Below, piece after piece: positions 53,276 through 63,000 of a DNA stretch of 64,000 bases. The stretch lies in the NCBI GenBank assembly GCA_029243025.1, contig JAQWSU010000045.1, positions 248,001-312,000 on the forward strand, written 5' to 3'. The position numbers and the translations under genes were made by a program. The stretch's first letter is position 1. The number at the start of each line of letters is the position of its first letter. The stretch comes from Pirellulaceae bacterium (lineage in GTDB: Bacteria > Planctomycetota > Planctomycetia > Pirellulales > Pirellulaceae). Below the pieces are notes generated by a model. The model was given only the letters and a program-made list of their open reading frames with translations. It made no database searches and was not told the DNA's origin.

Positions 53276-54232
53276 ATGACGCGATACCTGGTTACGGGCG
53301 GCGCTGGATTCATTGGGTCACACATCGCGGAAGCGTTGGTAAAACGTGGCGATTCTGTTCGAATCCTTGATAACTTCAGCACTGGGTTTCGCGAGAATTT
53401 CCAAGATTTTGGCGATGCCATTGAAGTATTTGATGCTGACGTAACGGATGCCGAAACGGTCGCCGAAGCAGTAGACGGCGTTGACTGTGTTTTCCACCAA
53501 GCAGCGTTGGCCTCTGTTCCACGCAGCGTGGAACATCCGTTAGCGACGAATGCGGCCTGTGTCACCGGCACACTCACCGTTTTGGATCAAGCACGTAGGG
53601 CGGGTGTTCGTCGAGTTGTCTACGCAGCCTCCAGCAGTGCGTATGGCGACCAACCCTTCAGCTCAAAACGCGAGGTCGACTTACCGAGCCCACTTTCGCC
53701 TTACGCAGTGGCCAAACTGGCTGCTGAATACTACTGCCATGCTTTCTATCGCACGTACGGCTTGGAAACCGTTTGCATTCGGTACTTCAACGTTTTCGGG
53801 CCACGGCAAGACCCAGAAAGCCCTTACTCGGCAGTCATCCCGTTGTTCATCACCGCCTTACTGGAGGGTAAATCTCCAGTCGTGTACGGCGACGGCGAGC
53901 AAAGCCGAGACTTTACTTTCGTCGATAACGTGGTGCATGGAAATCTTCTGGCTGCCGAGGCCGAGGGCGTTGCCGGCTTAACAGTGAATGTGGCTAACGG
54001 ACGGACCACCAGTTTACTCAGCCTCATCCAACAGCTGAATCAACTGTTAGGCACCGATGTTCAACCCCGCTTTGCTGAACCACGCATTGGAGACGTGAAG
54101 CACAGCCTAGCCGACATCACGCGAGCAGAGCAACTGCTCGGGTATGCTCCGCCAGTTACATTCGAAGAAGGCCTGCGCCGGTCTATCAAATATTATCGAT
54201 CGATTCAAAAAGTCGGTTCCGTCGACGAGTAA
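53276..54232 (+). CDS. NAD-dependent sugar-nucleotide epimerase (GalE/WbpP-like)
   Basis: A 318-residue extended short-chain dehydrogenase. YLVTGGAGFIGSHIAEAL is the NAD-binding fold. ASSSAYGDQP and SPYAVAKLAAEYY contain the catalytic Ser and the YxxxK pair, and IRYFNVFGPRQDP the substrate loop. It fits UDP-glucose / UDP-GlcNAc 4-epimerases of the WbpP type better than dehydratases, because the TDE motif of 4,6-dehydratases is missing. It probably supplies a sugar for the nearby exopolysaccharide locus. It stands alone on the plus strand, with AAGGAG upstream. Confidence 0.88.
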   Translation: MTRYLVTGGAGFIGSHIAEALVKRGDSVRILDNFSTGFRENFQDFGDAIEVFDADVTDAETVAEAVDGVDCVFHQAALASVPRSVEHPLATNAACVTGTLTVLDQARRAGVRRVVYAASSSAYGDQPFSSKREVDLPSPLSPYAVAKLAAEYYCHAFYRTYGLETVCIRYFNVFGPRQDPESPYSAVIPLFITALLEGKSPVVYGDGEQSRDFTFVDNVVHGNLLAAEAEGVAGLTVNVANGRTTSLLSLIQQLNQLLGTDVQPRFAEPRIGDVKHSLADITRAEQLLGYAPPVTFEEGLRRSIKYYRSIQKVGSVDE

Positions 54233-54254
54233 GCGTTCCAGAGATAACGTGCCC

Positions 54255-56393
54255 TTACTCCTCGAGATCCGTAAACGACGACTTGACGTGTGAGACAAAC
54301 ACCTCGTCTTCAAAATACGAAACGCCACTGGTAGTGTGGAAACACTGGATCACATCCAAAATCACATTGACCTGATCCAAAACACTTTTATCCACCACTG
54401 CTTGATCCGCGGAAATTGAGAAACCGTACTCGATCCAGGGTCGAGCCGTATCAACAAAAGCGGCCAAATTAAACTCGAAAGCTGCCGCCAAAGGACGCTC
54501 AAGCGTAGGAAGTTGATCGGTCCGTTCCAACGTCTGGCTTTTCAATAAGCGGCGGCTCATTTCAGGCATGAGAGACATGACCATCAGGTCATCGGAGACG
54601 CCCGAATTCGGTGCGATCCGCTTATCCACGCCAGCAACCGAAGGAAGCGGATAGTAATAGAGGGTCGCGTCTCCCGCATCGGCTTGCTGAGGCGGAGTCA
54701 ATTGCATCGGTGGAACTTGCTCAGGCATGATCGTCGCCAAGTCGGTGATGGCTGTTTGCAACACGTCAAAATATTCAGCGACGCCTGCTTCCAAGAAGTT
54801 CGCATTATCCAGACCTGCCACGTAACTTACTACCGGAAATGGCAGAGGTTGCTCCGCGGGCGGCATCGATGCGATCCAACCGTCTCCAAGAATTGCATCC
54901 AGCACAATCGCGCTTTGACCGTCCGCAAAGGCAGGAATAAGTTTTTCTCGATTGACTTTATCAAGTCGTTCCACAAGCGGAGTCATCGCGGTTTGGATCT
55001 TGACGAAAAGATCTCGCTGTTCGGCATCTAAAAATGGCACCGCGATGCGTTCAGCATAGTTCATCAGCGTGCCAAACCACTTGACCGAAAAATCGTACGC
55101 CTTGACATCTGGCTTTTGTCGAAATGCAGTGTAGCCAATCGGGGCGCCACCGATGTGATTGAGAATCGAGAGCGGCCGACTCCCATCCAACCTAATTTCA
55201 CCCCAGTTGTATTTAAATGATTCAAAGCCATCGTCGGTCGAATATTGATAACTCATGATCGACCCAAGTTTCGGCAATCGCGCCTTCCATTGCTCCGCAA
55301 ATGAGTCGACATTGATCTGAACACCAACCTTCACATCCTCAGCAATCGGCACCATCGGCAATACGGCCTTAACGGCATTTGCCATCTGATCGATTTGCTG
55401 ATCTACGGAGGAAGCACGTCGGAGAAAGTCACCACTCACATAGCTGATTCCAGTAACGGGTTTACCCCGCGCGTTATCCAACGCTGCAAACTCCTTGCGA
55501 TCGACCAACAGTTTTCCTGTGCCGAGCGATCGAAGCGGCTCAAGCGTTTCGGCCAATGAAATCAACAGGTAATCATTCCAAAGACCCAACGCAACTGTGA
55601 GCTCCATTTCCTTAAGCTTGGAAATAATCTGCTCTTTCTGATTCGCTGGTACAGCATCCCCCTTCAACACTTCTGTCCAGGGCACGAGCGAGCCGTCAAG
55701 ATTCAGGGTCAGAAATGACGCGTCCCCGATCGATTCGCGTTTAAACCGATCTTTTAACTCGGGAGATTGTTCTTGGATCCGCTGCTGCACCAAGGCTTCT
55801 AAGCGATCGATTTGACGTTTCACTCGATCACCATCACTCACCTTGAATCCGATCACGGCGGATGGAACTTTCAAGATTCCGGGATTCTTATCAATCAGCT
55901 CCAGCATCTTTGCGGACGTAATCTCACTCGCGCCCTCACCATTCTGCAATCCGTCCAATCGTGTCATCTGCATCGCATTGTTGAATTGGTTTAAAGCGGC
56001 GACCCAAGCTGCAAACCCCTCATTCCCAAAGGCAAATACTTCGTCACCAATCGCTTCGCGCAGCATGGCGAACAATTCTAGATTTTGAGGATTCCCCAAA
56101 AAACGACGCAACTCAACCAGATCACCGTTCGCATCAACCTGGCTTTTTGCGGCTTGGATTCCTGACTGAACTAACGGCAACGAACTGAGCTTTGCGAAAG
56201 CGCGACTCCGCAGGAATTTGCCGTAAGTCTCTCGATTGCGCAAGGCACTCGAATAGAAAGCGACATCGGCTGGCACGAACTTCAACGCACTCGTTTCCCT
56301 GACCGTCTGAGCACCAACTGGCATCGCTGATGCCAAGAGAACAACAAACAACGAGTAAATTGCACAGCGCCTAAGCCTTGGCAGAATCAGCAT
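54255..56393 (-). CDS. Exported protein of unknown function (712 aa)
   Basis: I do not recognise this family. The protein has a clear Sec signal (RCAIYSLFVVLLASAMPVGA, cleavage expected near residue 29) and then about 680 residues of mixed alpha/beta sequence with no Cys-rich, repeat or transmembrane region. Near its start it reads LKFVPADVAFYSSALRNRE. Planctomycetes have large exported proteins opening with a similar PADVAFY-type phrase, but I cannot name a domain. GAGGGG lies about 8 bases before the ATG at 56391-56393; an ATG 12 codons earlier lacks a site. It converges with the epimerase gene and is divergent from the PEP-CTERM protease-like gene across a 398-base region with a palindrome. 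Confidence 0.75.
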   Translation of the reverse strand: MLILPRLRRCAIYSLFVVLLASAMPVGAQTVRETSALKFVPADVAFYSSALRNRETYGKFLRSRAFAKLSSLPLVQSGIQAAKSQVDANGDLVELRRFLGNPQNLELFAMLREAIGDEVFAFGNEGFAAWVAALNQFNNAMQMTRLDGLQNGEGASEITSAKMLELIDKNPGILKVPSAVIGFKVSDGDRVKRQIDRLEALVQQRIQEQSPELKDRFKRESIGDASFLTLNLDGSLVPWTEVLKGDAVPANQKEQIISKLKEMELTVALGLWNDYLLISLAETLEPLRSLGTGKLLVDRKEFAALDNARGKPVTGISYVSGDFLRRASSVDQQIDQMANAVKAVLPMVPIAEDVKVGVQINVDSFAEQWKARLPKLGSIMSYQYSTDDGFESFKYNWGEIRLDGSRPLSILNHIGGAPIGYTAFRQKPDVKAYDFSVKWFGTLMNYAERIAVPFLDAEQRDLFVKIQTAMTPLVERLDKVNREKLIPAFADGQSAIVLDAILGDGWIASMPPAEQPLPFPVVSYVAGLDNANFLEAGVAEYFDVLQTAITDLATIMPEQVPPMQLTPPQQADAGDATLYYYPLPSVAGVDKRIAPNSGVSDDLMVMSLMPEMSRRLLKSQTLERTDQLPTLERPLAAAFEFNLAAFVDTARPWIEYGFSISADQAVVDKSVLDQVNVILDVIQCFHTTSGVSYFEDEVFVSHVKSSFTDLEE

Positions 56394-56791
56394 CACGCAC
56401 CCCTCATAAAATAAAGCTTGAGATATCAACAGCCCAAACAGAGATCGTCTTTTCGAAGTTCTCGTGTGATTCTTGCGATAATTCCGCGCGAAAACCAGCA
56501 GGGCGTTGAGGCCTCTGTCTCATTTTCCAAAGCCGCTCCGCACGACCTGGCAGCTTTTCAGCCGGTTGCTCCGTAAAAAGGGCCTTCCAACCGGGCAAAA
56601 CCATTCCCCGACCGCCAATTGCCGCGAATTAATGCCGAATTTGCCAGTTTAAAGCAAAAAAGCGGCACAAACACGTGTTTGCCGGCGGATTCCCGCAGAT
56701 TAACGAACCCCTATTTTTCAGTTCATTGGTAAACTGAGAGTTGGTTGCGTTTTTCAGCCGTCTTCTTACAAATCACACCAGCTGCTTTTGG
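56394..56791. other. Divergent intergenic region with a palindrome
   Basis: A 398-base region between two exported-protein genes. Apart from the Shine-Dalgarno of the minus-strand gene and the 14-base palindrome (listed separately), I see no gene or RNA element. The plus-strand frame of the PEP-CTERM gene opens at 56741, but its first 17 codons are not signal-like. Confidence 0.45.
56668..56681. promoter_or_regulatory. Perfect 14-bp palindrome, possible operator
   Basis: CAAACACGTGTTTG is an exact palindrome located 110 bases before the PEP-CTERM protease-like gene and about 275 bases before the divergent exported-protein gene. It has the size and symmetry of a dimeric regulator site. No protein is assigned. 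Confidence 0.4.
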
Positions 56792-58249
56792 ATGTCAATG
56801 ATTCGATACTTTCTTGCATGTCTCGTCGCGATCACAGCGTCATCTCAGGTCGATGCGGGGCTCCAGTTCGACTTTGATTACCGCTACGATTCGATGGGTT
56901 TTTTTGATGATCCTGCCCGGCGAGAATCATTAGAACTGGCCGGTCGCCTGATCAATCGATATGTAGACGACCTCGAGGCAATTATTCCCGAAGGTGACAA
57001 CGGCTGGACATCGTTTTTCACACCCCCCGACGGGAGCGGATCCATCTTCCTGTCAGACTTACCAGTCGCCGAAGATACGATGCAGATTTTTGTAGCAGGC
57101 CGGTCGCTGCCCGGAAGACTGGCTCAGGCAGTCGACACAAGCCCAACGGGAATCGGCGATGAGGAATGGGTAGCGACGGTCATGTATCGCGGAGAAACCG
57201 GCGCCGCAGATACGCCTGCCAGCGATTTCGGTCCGATGGGTGGCCGCATCAGTTTCAACAATGATCCGGAAGAAGTCGCATGGCATTTCGACCAATCGAC
57301 CGCGAGTCTGGCAGCCGAAGAATTCGATTTTGTCACCGTCGCCATGCACGAAATGTTGCATTTGCTTGGTATTGGCGTCTCTCGTTCGTTCGTTGGTCAG
57401 GTGAATTCAAATCGTTTCATGGGACCCGAGGCGGTTGCCACAGGTAGTCCCACCAATCCAGATTTACGCCTGGACGTTTCGGAAGCTCATTACGAGAGCG
57501 GCACCGAGAGCCCATGGAATGGAAAACTGCAAGAAGCGTTGATTGCCCCTGGCATTTTCCCGGGCGTCCGTGCCTTTCCAACGCGATTGGATCTTGCAAC
57601 TCTCCGCGACCTAGGCTGGGAAGAAGCAAAGCCCGGCGACGCGAATCGCGACCGAGAGTTCAATACGCTTGATTTCGTCACAACATTTCAAGCCGGCTTG
57701 TACGAGACAGGAAACGCAGCTGGATGGAGTGATGGCGATTGGAACGGAAACGCTACATTCGAGAGCGGTGACTTAATTGAAGCCTTGCAAACGGGGACCT
57801 ACGAGCAAGGTCCTGACGCGGCGATCGCGGCAAACGAAAGCCGAATGGACGGACAGATCACCGTGATCTATGACCCAGCCACCGGCGACATTCAGATCGA
57901 TACCGATCAACAGCTCCTGACTTCGATTCAGCTAAGCTCGCAAGGCAAGATCTTTCTACAAGGCATGGGAATGGAACTCGAGGGAGTGTTCGATGTCGAT
58001 CGACCCGACAAAATCTTTAAGCTCGGCGTCGACGGCTTTGCAGATTTGAATCTTGGTACGATCGCACCAACAGGTCTAGCTGCGGGATACCTGGAATCCG
58101 ACCTGTCACTCGAAGGTTCGATGTTAGGTGGCGGTGGATTGGAAGACGTAAAGTTGCTGGTCATTCCCGAACCAAGCGCATTATTGCTGCTCGGCATCGG
58201 ACTGCTTGGCCTGCGATCGCTTGTGCGTCGCAACCTACGGCAACACTAA
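56792..58249 (+). CDS. PEP-CTERM protein with zinc-metalloprotease-like motif and dockerin-like region
   Basis: A 485-residue exported protein. A signal peptide (MIRYFLACLVAITASSQVDA) is followed by a domain with H186-E-M-L-H190-L-L-G-I-G, the HExxHxxG zinc motif of metzincin-like proteases. The usual third ligand three residues after the Gly is Val196, so activity is uncertain. Residues about 290-355 have two dockerin-like calcium loops (GDANRDREFNTLDF and GDWNGNATFESGDL). The C-terminus has IPEPSALLLLGIGLLGLRSL and Arg-Arg, a PEP-CTERM signal for exosortase sorting. The ATG at 56792 (or 56798) starts the signal peptide. Its stop codon interlocks with that of the convergent transglutaminase gene. 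Confidence 0.83.
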   Translation: MSMIRYFLACLVAITASSQVDAGLQFDFDYRYDSMGFFDDPARRESLELAGRLINRYVDDLEAIIPEGDNGWTSFFTPPDGSGSIFLSDLPVAEDTMQIFVAGRSLPGRLAQAVDTSPTGIGDEEWVATVMYRGETGAADTPASDFGPMGGRISFNNDPEEVAWHFDQSTASLAAEEFDFVTVAMHEMLHLLGIGVSRSFVGQVNSNRFMGPEAVATGSPTNPDLRLDVSEAHYESGTESPWNGKLQEALIAPGIFPGVRAFPTRLDLATLRDLGWEEAKPGDANRDREFNTLDFVTTFQAGLYETGNAAGWSDGDWNGNATFESGDLIEALQTGTYEQGPDAAIAANESRMDGQITVIYDPATGDIQIDTDQQLLTSIQLSSQGKIFLQGMGMELEGVFDVDRPDKIFKLGVDGFADLNLGTIAPTGLAAGYLESDLSLEGSMLGGGGLEDVKLLVIPEPSALLLLGIGLLGLRSLVRRNLRQH

Positions 58250-59820
58250 GCTCCTGAGGAGTCGATCAGTTCGACCTGCATCCGGTCGATCAAAAAGACG
58301 ACCGGCGAGACCAGGCTGTAGGGAGATTCATCGGCCAAACTGCTGTCAAGAAGCTTCAGGTGCCCAGCACCGATCCCCCGATTCCCCAACGTTGCATCCA
58401 AAGGAATCCAACGATCCTTAATCCAGACTTCATTCCACATGTGGTAGAGAAAACGCTCATCACGGGGTGAATAAAGCAACCCGACCACAACACGAGCGGG
58501 AATACCGCGGGCGCGGCAGGTAGCTGCCAACAGAACAGCATGCTCGCTGCAATCTCCCCTACGAGCTTCTGCAACCTCAGCAGCCGAAGTAAAAATCTGA
58601 CTGAAATCTGTCTTGCTGATGCCGAGATAGAGATACTGTTCCAACGCCACAGCAGCCTGCCATGGATCTTGAATTGAACCGGCTACCGCTTCGGCGATGG
58701 CAACGACGCGCCGGTCATCGCTTTGGATCAAGCGATTCGAAGCAGTATCTGCTGGCGTGGGTGGCTGCACGTCTTCGGTAACAACGGTCGGTGAATCGGG
58801 TGTCACACGACTCACAGTCACCAGCGCCGAACCATCTTCCGCGTCACTTACCTGCTGCGACAAACCTGTCGCAAACACGTCAGTGGGATCAAGCCCGTCG
58901 ACAGTAACTCGAAAAACTGCGTGACTCGTTTGATGTGGCTGCTCGAACGATTGGGGAAGCGGCACCCCAACATCCAGACCAACATCTAACTGGCTCAGGT
59001 CGTTAGGTCGCATCGCCTCAGTTTCGGTGGTACGAATCGTAACGCGATCTAAAAAACCTTCGTGTGTCTTTAAGATTCCACCTTCCCCATCGACCCAGTA
59101 GATCGTTGGAATCCCCCACTCATTGGTTAAGTTGTCGGTTGAAACCACTCGCAGCAAGGACTTCGGTTCACCTTCGATTTCGACAACTTCCGAATCGACC
59201 GCGATCAATTGCAGTTGAACAACTCGATCCAACAGCGGTAAAAAGGCTTCCACCGTTCGCTTTTCACCGGGAATCATGGGACTGTGCAGCAAGTTGCGCT
59301 CGACTGCAAACAGGCCACCGTTGTCTTTCGTCCAGCGAAATCTTTCTTCTTGGATCTTACCACCGCGCCTCGTTTCAAAATTCAGCACATCGCCATCGAC
59401 ATAGCCTTCACCACGATAGCCGGACGCAGCGGAACGGTCCTCACCGCTCTGCACTTGATAGGCCATTTGCAGCACCCGGCCCTGCGAATCTTCCAAACTC
59501 ACACAATCTAAGTGCTGTCGCGCCACATCACCAAAACGTTTCATCTCCAAGAAATCAGAAGTCTCCCGACGTCGACGTACGGTACCCTGATGATCGGTTT
59601 GAAACACGCGAGTTCGACGATGTCCGATTTTCGCCTCGCGGACAAAGTGAGCCTCCCAAAACTCGCTCACCAGATGGCCCGACTCGTCGGTCAACAAATC
59701 GTTATATTTGAACTCACTTGATGCATCGCCCGGACTGGGAGCTTTCGGCAGACAGCCAAGTAATAACTGCAGACTGCAGACGAGTACGATCCCACGAATT
59801 GCATTGTGTTGGAAACGCAT
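58246..59820 (-). CDS. Lipoprotein with C-terminal transglutaminase-like domain
   Basis: A 524-residue predicted lipoprotein: a hydrophobic signal ends LLLGC, a lipobox, near residue 22. The first 350 residues carry no named domain. The last 150 contain a transglutaminase-like core with the Cys-His-Asp triad: C424 in RRGDCSEHA, H460 in YHMWNEVW and D475 in PLDAT. Bacterial proteins of this type act as proteases, peptide crosslinkers or amidases at the envelope; the substrate is unknown. The open frame extends 80 codons upstream, but the ATG at 59818-59820 begins the lipoprotein signal. Its stop overlaps the PEP-CTERM gene by 4 bases. It is divergent from the second ligase-like gene. Confidence 0.83.
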   Translation of the reverse strand: MRFQHNAIRGIVLVCSLQLLLGCLPKAPSPGDASSEFKYNDLLTDESGHLVSEFWEAHFVREAKIGHRRTRVFQTDHQGTVRRRRETSDFLEMKRFGDVARQHLDCVSLEDSQGRVLQMAYQVQSGEDRSAASGYRGEGYVDGDVLNFETRRGGKIQEERFRWTKDNGGLFAVERNLLHSPMIPGEKRTVEAFLPLLDRVVQLQLIAVDSEVVEIEGEPKSLLRVVSTDNLTNEWGIPTIYWVDGEGGILKTHEGFLDRVTIRTTETEAMRPNDLSQLDVGLDVGVPLPQSFEQPHQTSHAVFRVTVDGLDPTDVFATGLSQQVSDAEDGSALVTVSRVTPDSPTVVTEDVQPPTPADTASNRLIQSDDRRVVAIAEAVAGSIQDPWQAAVALEQYLYLGISKTDFSQIFTSAAEVAEARRGDCSEHAVLLAATCRARGIPARVVVGLLYSPRDERFLYHMWNEVWIKDRWIPLDATLGNRGIGAGHLKLLDSSLADESPYSLVSPVVFLIDRMQVELIDSSGA

Positions 59821-59873
59821 GTTTAAGTCAGAATCCGTGAGTCGAATTAAATACTTCCAAGACGCTATTCTAG

Positions 59874-59901
59874 AATTGTAGCCCTTCTGAAATTGTAGCC
59901 C
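59874..59901. repeat. Direct repeat AATTGTAGCCC
   Basis: AATTGTAGCCC occurs at 59874-59884 and 59891-59901, 17 bases apart, just upstream of the transglutaminase lipoprotein gene. It could be a small duplication or a repeated binding site. Confidence 0.6.
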
Positions 59902-60062
59902 GATTTTGATCAACGGATAGCATTCGTTCAAATGCAAATCACCGATACTTCCGCCACAGGCAAAATTTCCGGAACAGTTACACAATTGTTTTTGCCAGGA
60001 AAAATCACGGCCAAGACTCGAGGCGACACGAAACAGTATGATATTGCAGAGAATAATCACTC

Positions 60063-63000
60063 ATGAATGTATTGGCCAACTTAATTCGAACATCCCTGTT
60101 GCTTGTCCTGTTCGTAACACCATGGTTCTTTGGCGGTGTCTGGGCAAGTGTCCAGTGGGTTTTACTGCTGATTCTTGCGATCCTATTGTCCCTCGAGCTG
60201 GTGGGAAGATTCGGTGACGAAAAGCGGCCCGGCCTCATTCCCACCGCCTGGATGCCACTAATTATTGGCATCGCCTTGGGCATATTCCAATTGATCCCCT
60301 GGACCCCTTCTCTGGCAAATCGGTTCGCCGCCGAATCACAACAATGGCAGCAAGAGTTCACGGAGCCCGTACCGAGCAGCACGACTCTTCAGCTAACCAC
60401 GAAACGGGCCACTGATACCACGCTGAAGCGGGTCACGACTCGTTCGCTATACACGGTTGCAACTCGTGAATACCTTGCCCTGCTGTGCCTTGCCACGGCG
60501 GTATTGATACTGTCATCTTTACATCTCGTGGATCGACAATCGATTCTCTGGCTTTGCACCTCCTCGGCTGTATGCGGAGCCGCGATCTCTTTCTTCGGAT
60601 TGATCCAGCGTCTTTCCTGGAATGGAAAATTCTATTGGCTTTTTGAGCCGATGTACGGAGGCTGGGAATCCTTCGGTCCTTTCGTGAATCGAAACAACGC
60701 GGGCGGCTTCCTAAATATGTGCTTGGCCGCTGGACTGGGGATCTTGATTTGGACACACGGTGCACCACTCGAAAAATCGACCGAATCGACTCAACCGCGG
60801 CGACGCCATCGCTCGCAGTCACGACAGAGTCCCTCGCGACGACGCTCCTCAGGACGGACAATCGATCAAACTGGCCGATCATCCGAACACCCTAGTAACG
60901 CTTCGCAAAGCTCCAAGGCGCAAATCCCGCAGGGCTCGGAGGACACAGAGAGCGGTAGAGCAAGTCGTCACCACGGAGACGTCATCTATCCCTCCGATGT
61001 TCAAACGACCCGCCCTGATTTTTCTCGGCGATCTTTTTCGCAAGCTATTTCTAGATACCTGGGTGAACTCAATGCGCCTCGATTGGGCGCCATCGCACTT
61101 GTGGCATTTATGGTCGGTGGAGTGTTCTGTACGGCCTCAAGAGGCTCCATCCTTGCCATGTTCGCCGCCACCATGGCCACCGTCGCCTCACTCGCGATGC
61201 ATTCCGGGAATCGCAAATACGCAGCCGGACTGTTGTTCGTCATGGTTGCAGGCCTGGGATTGATGAGTTGGGCCGGGCAATCCGATTTTGTCAAATCGCG
61301 ATTCGAAGACATGGTCACGGACAAACAGTATGAAACTGGACGAGTACCCAACTGGCTAGAAGCACTGGAAACAGTCCCCGATTTCTGGGCCGCTGGCACC
61401 GGACTTGGCACCTATCGATTCGTCTATGAAAGATTCCAGCATCGCTACCTGAGCGACATTTCACATTTCCATGCAGAGAACCAATACATCCAAGCATTAG
61501 TCGAAGGCGGCGTCATTGCACTCTTCTTGCTACTCGCTGCAATCGCCTTGGTCATCATCGCGATCACCAAACTGTATCGAGCGGGTGGAATCACAAACAC
61601 GGTCTTAGCAGTCATGGGAACCTTTGCATTGGTCAGTCAAGCCGTGGGAGGATCCTTTGATTTTGGACTCTATATTCCATCAAACACGATCTTGATGGCC
61701 AGTATTTGCGGTGCCGTCATCGGTCGAGCTGCCTTACTCACGATCTGGCCCAGCCACGACCTGGATCACATTCATCCCCTCGGCTCCTACGACGCAGATT
61801 CTGATTCCTTAGGCCCAATAAAAAGTCGCAGCCCAGCCCTGGCCTCGGAGGATGCTGACGTGATTCCTGGCACGGCCCATACCAGGTCAACGCGCCGATC
61901 GCATAGACGGCCCGGAACATCTCGACACAAACAGCCAACCGCATCGCGACTGATTGCCTTCAAGGCTCCAAATTCATTCATCGCCCTCATCATTGGGTTA
62001 CTTGGGCTTGGTTGCCTGTTCGGATCACTGGAGCTCAACAAAGCGGCAAAGATCGCCGTCGCGATGCGTGAATCTTCACTCGACATCATTTCCGAAATGG
62101 ACGACCCTGACAAGATTAGCTACGCAATGAGCAACTTGGTTAAAGTGTTGCCACAACGCTGGGACGATGCGCTGGCTCATCGTCGAGCTGCTGTAATCCT
62201 GATGCAGCTTTACCAGGCGGAAACTTACCAACAGCTTCTCAGTGAAAAACAATCCAAGTCAGACCTTAGCGCAACCGAACAGGAATCAACCGACACGGAA
62301 GACAAGTCATCGCGAGACGAAGATCTTTGGCAGCGTTCATCGGTCTGGCATCTTCACGGAACGATCCGTGAATTACTGCGGAAAGGCGATCGGAAAGCCA
62401 TCGAGCAGCTCCTGCAACAGCCGACGGTCAAAGATCGTCTCCTGCCGGCCATGAAGCATGTCATCATTGCACGAGACGCAGCTTGTACAATCCCACAGCT
62501 TCATTACATGGTCGCTGAACTTCTCGCAAGCAATGCGCCTAACGCCAATGATCAGATTTACCTTGATCGCGCCAAGACCTTGGCCCCGGGGGATGCGAGT
62601 CTTTGGTATTGGGCTGGCCTGCTCGATCTCAACAATGACCGAAAAGATGCCGCGTGCCAAAGCTGGCACCACAGCTTGACACTTTCCGATGTCCATCTTA
62701 ACGACATCATCGAAAATGCTCGTGGCAAACTGACACTGAGAGATCTACTGGAAAAAGTACTTCCCAAGCGCTCGGACATTCTCTTGAAAGTGATTCAACG
62801 GAATTTCTTGGGTGATGACAAAATCAAAGTGCGAAATATTTTCCTGCAGCGGGCCGAAGAGTTCATTGAAACCACCGATTTACCGTCAGCCGAAATGGCC
62901 TACGTCAAAGGATCCATTTATGGACTCCAAGGCCGAACCACCGAAGCCGCAGCAGAACTCAAGCAAGCCGTCACGTTTGATGGTTCACAATTAAATTGGC

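Noticed and set aside
53340-53370. GTTCGAATCC resembling a tRNA T-loop
   Set aside because: It lies inside the epimerase gene, with no acceptor stem or anticodon arm around it.
58246-58249. Interlocking stop codons of two convergent genes considered as a special signal
   Set aside because: A 4-base convergent overlap (TAA/TAG on opposite strands) is common in compact genomes.
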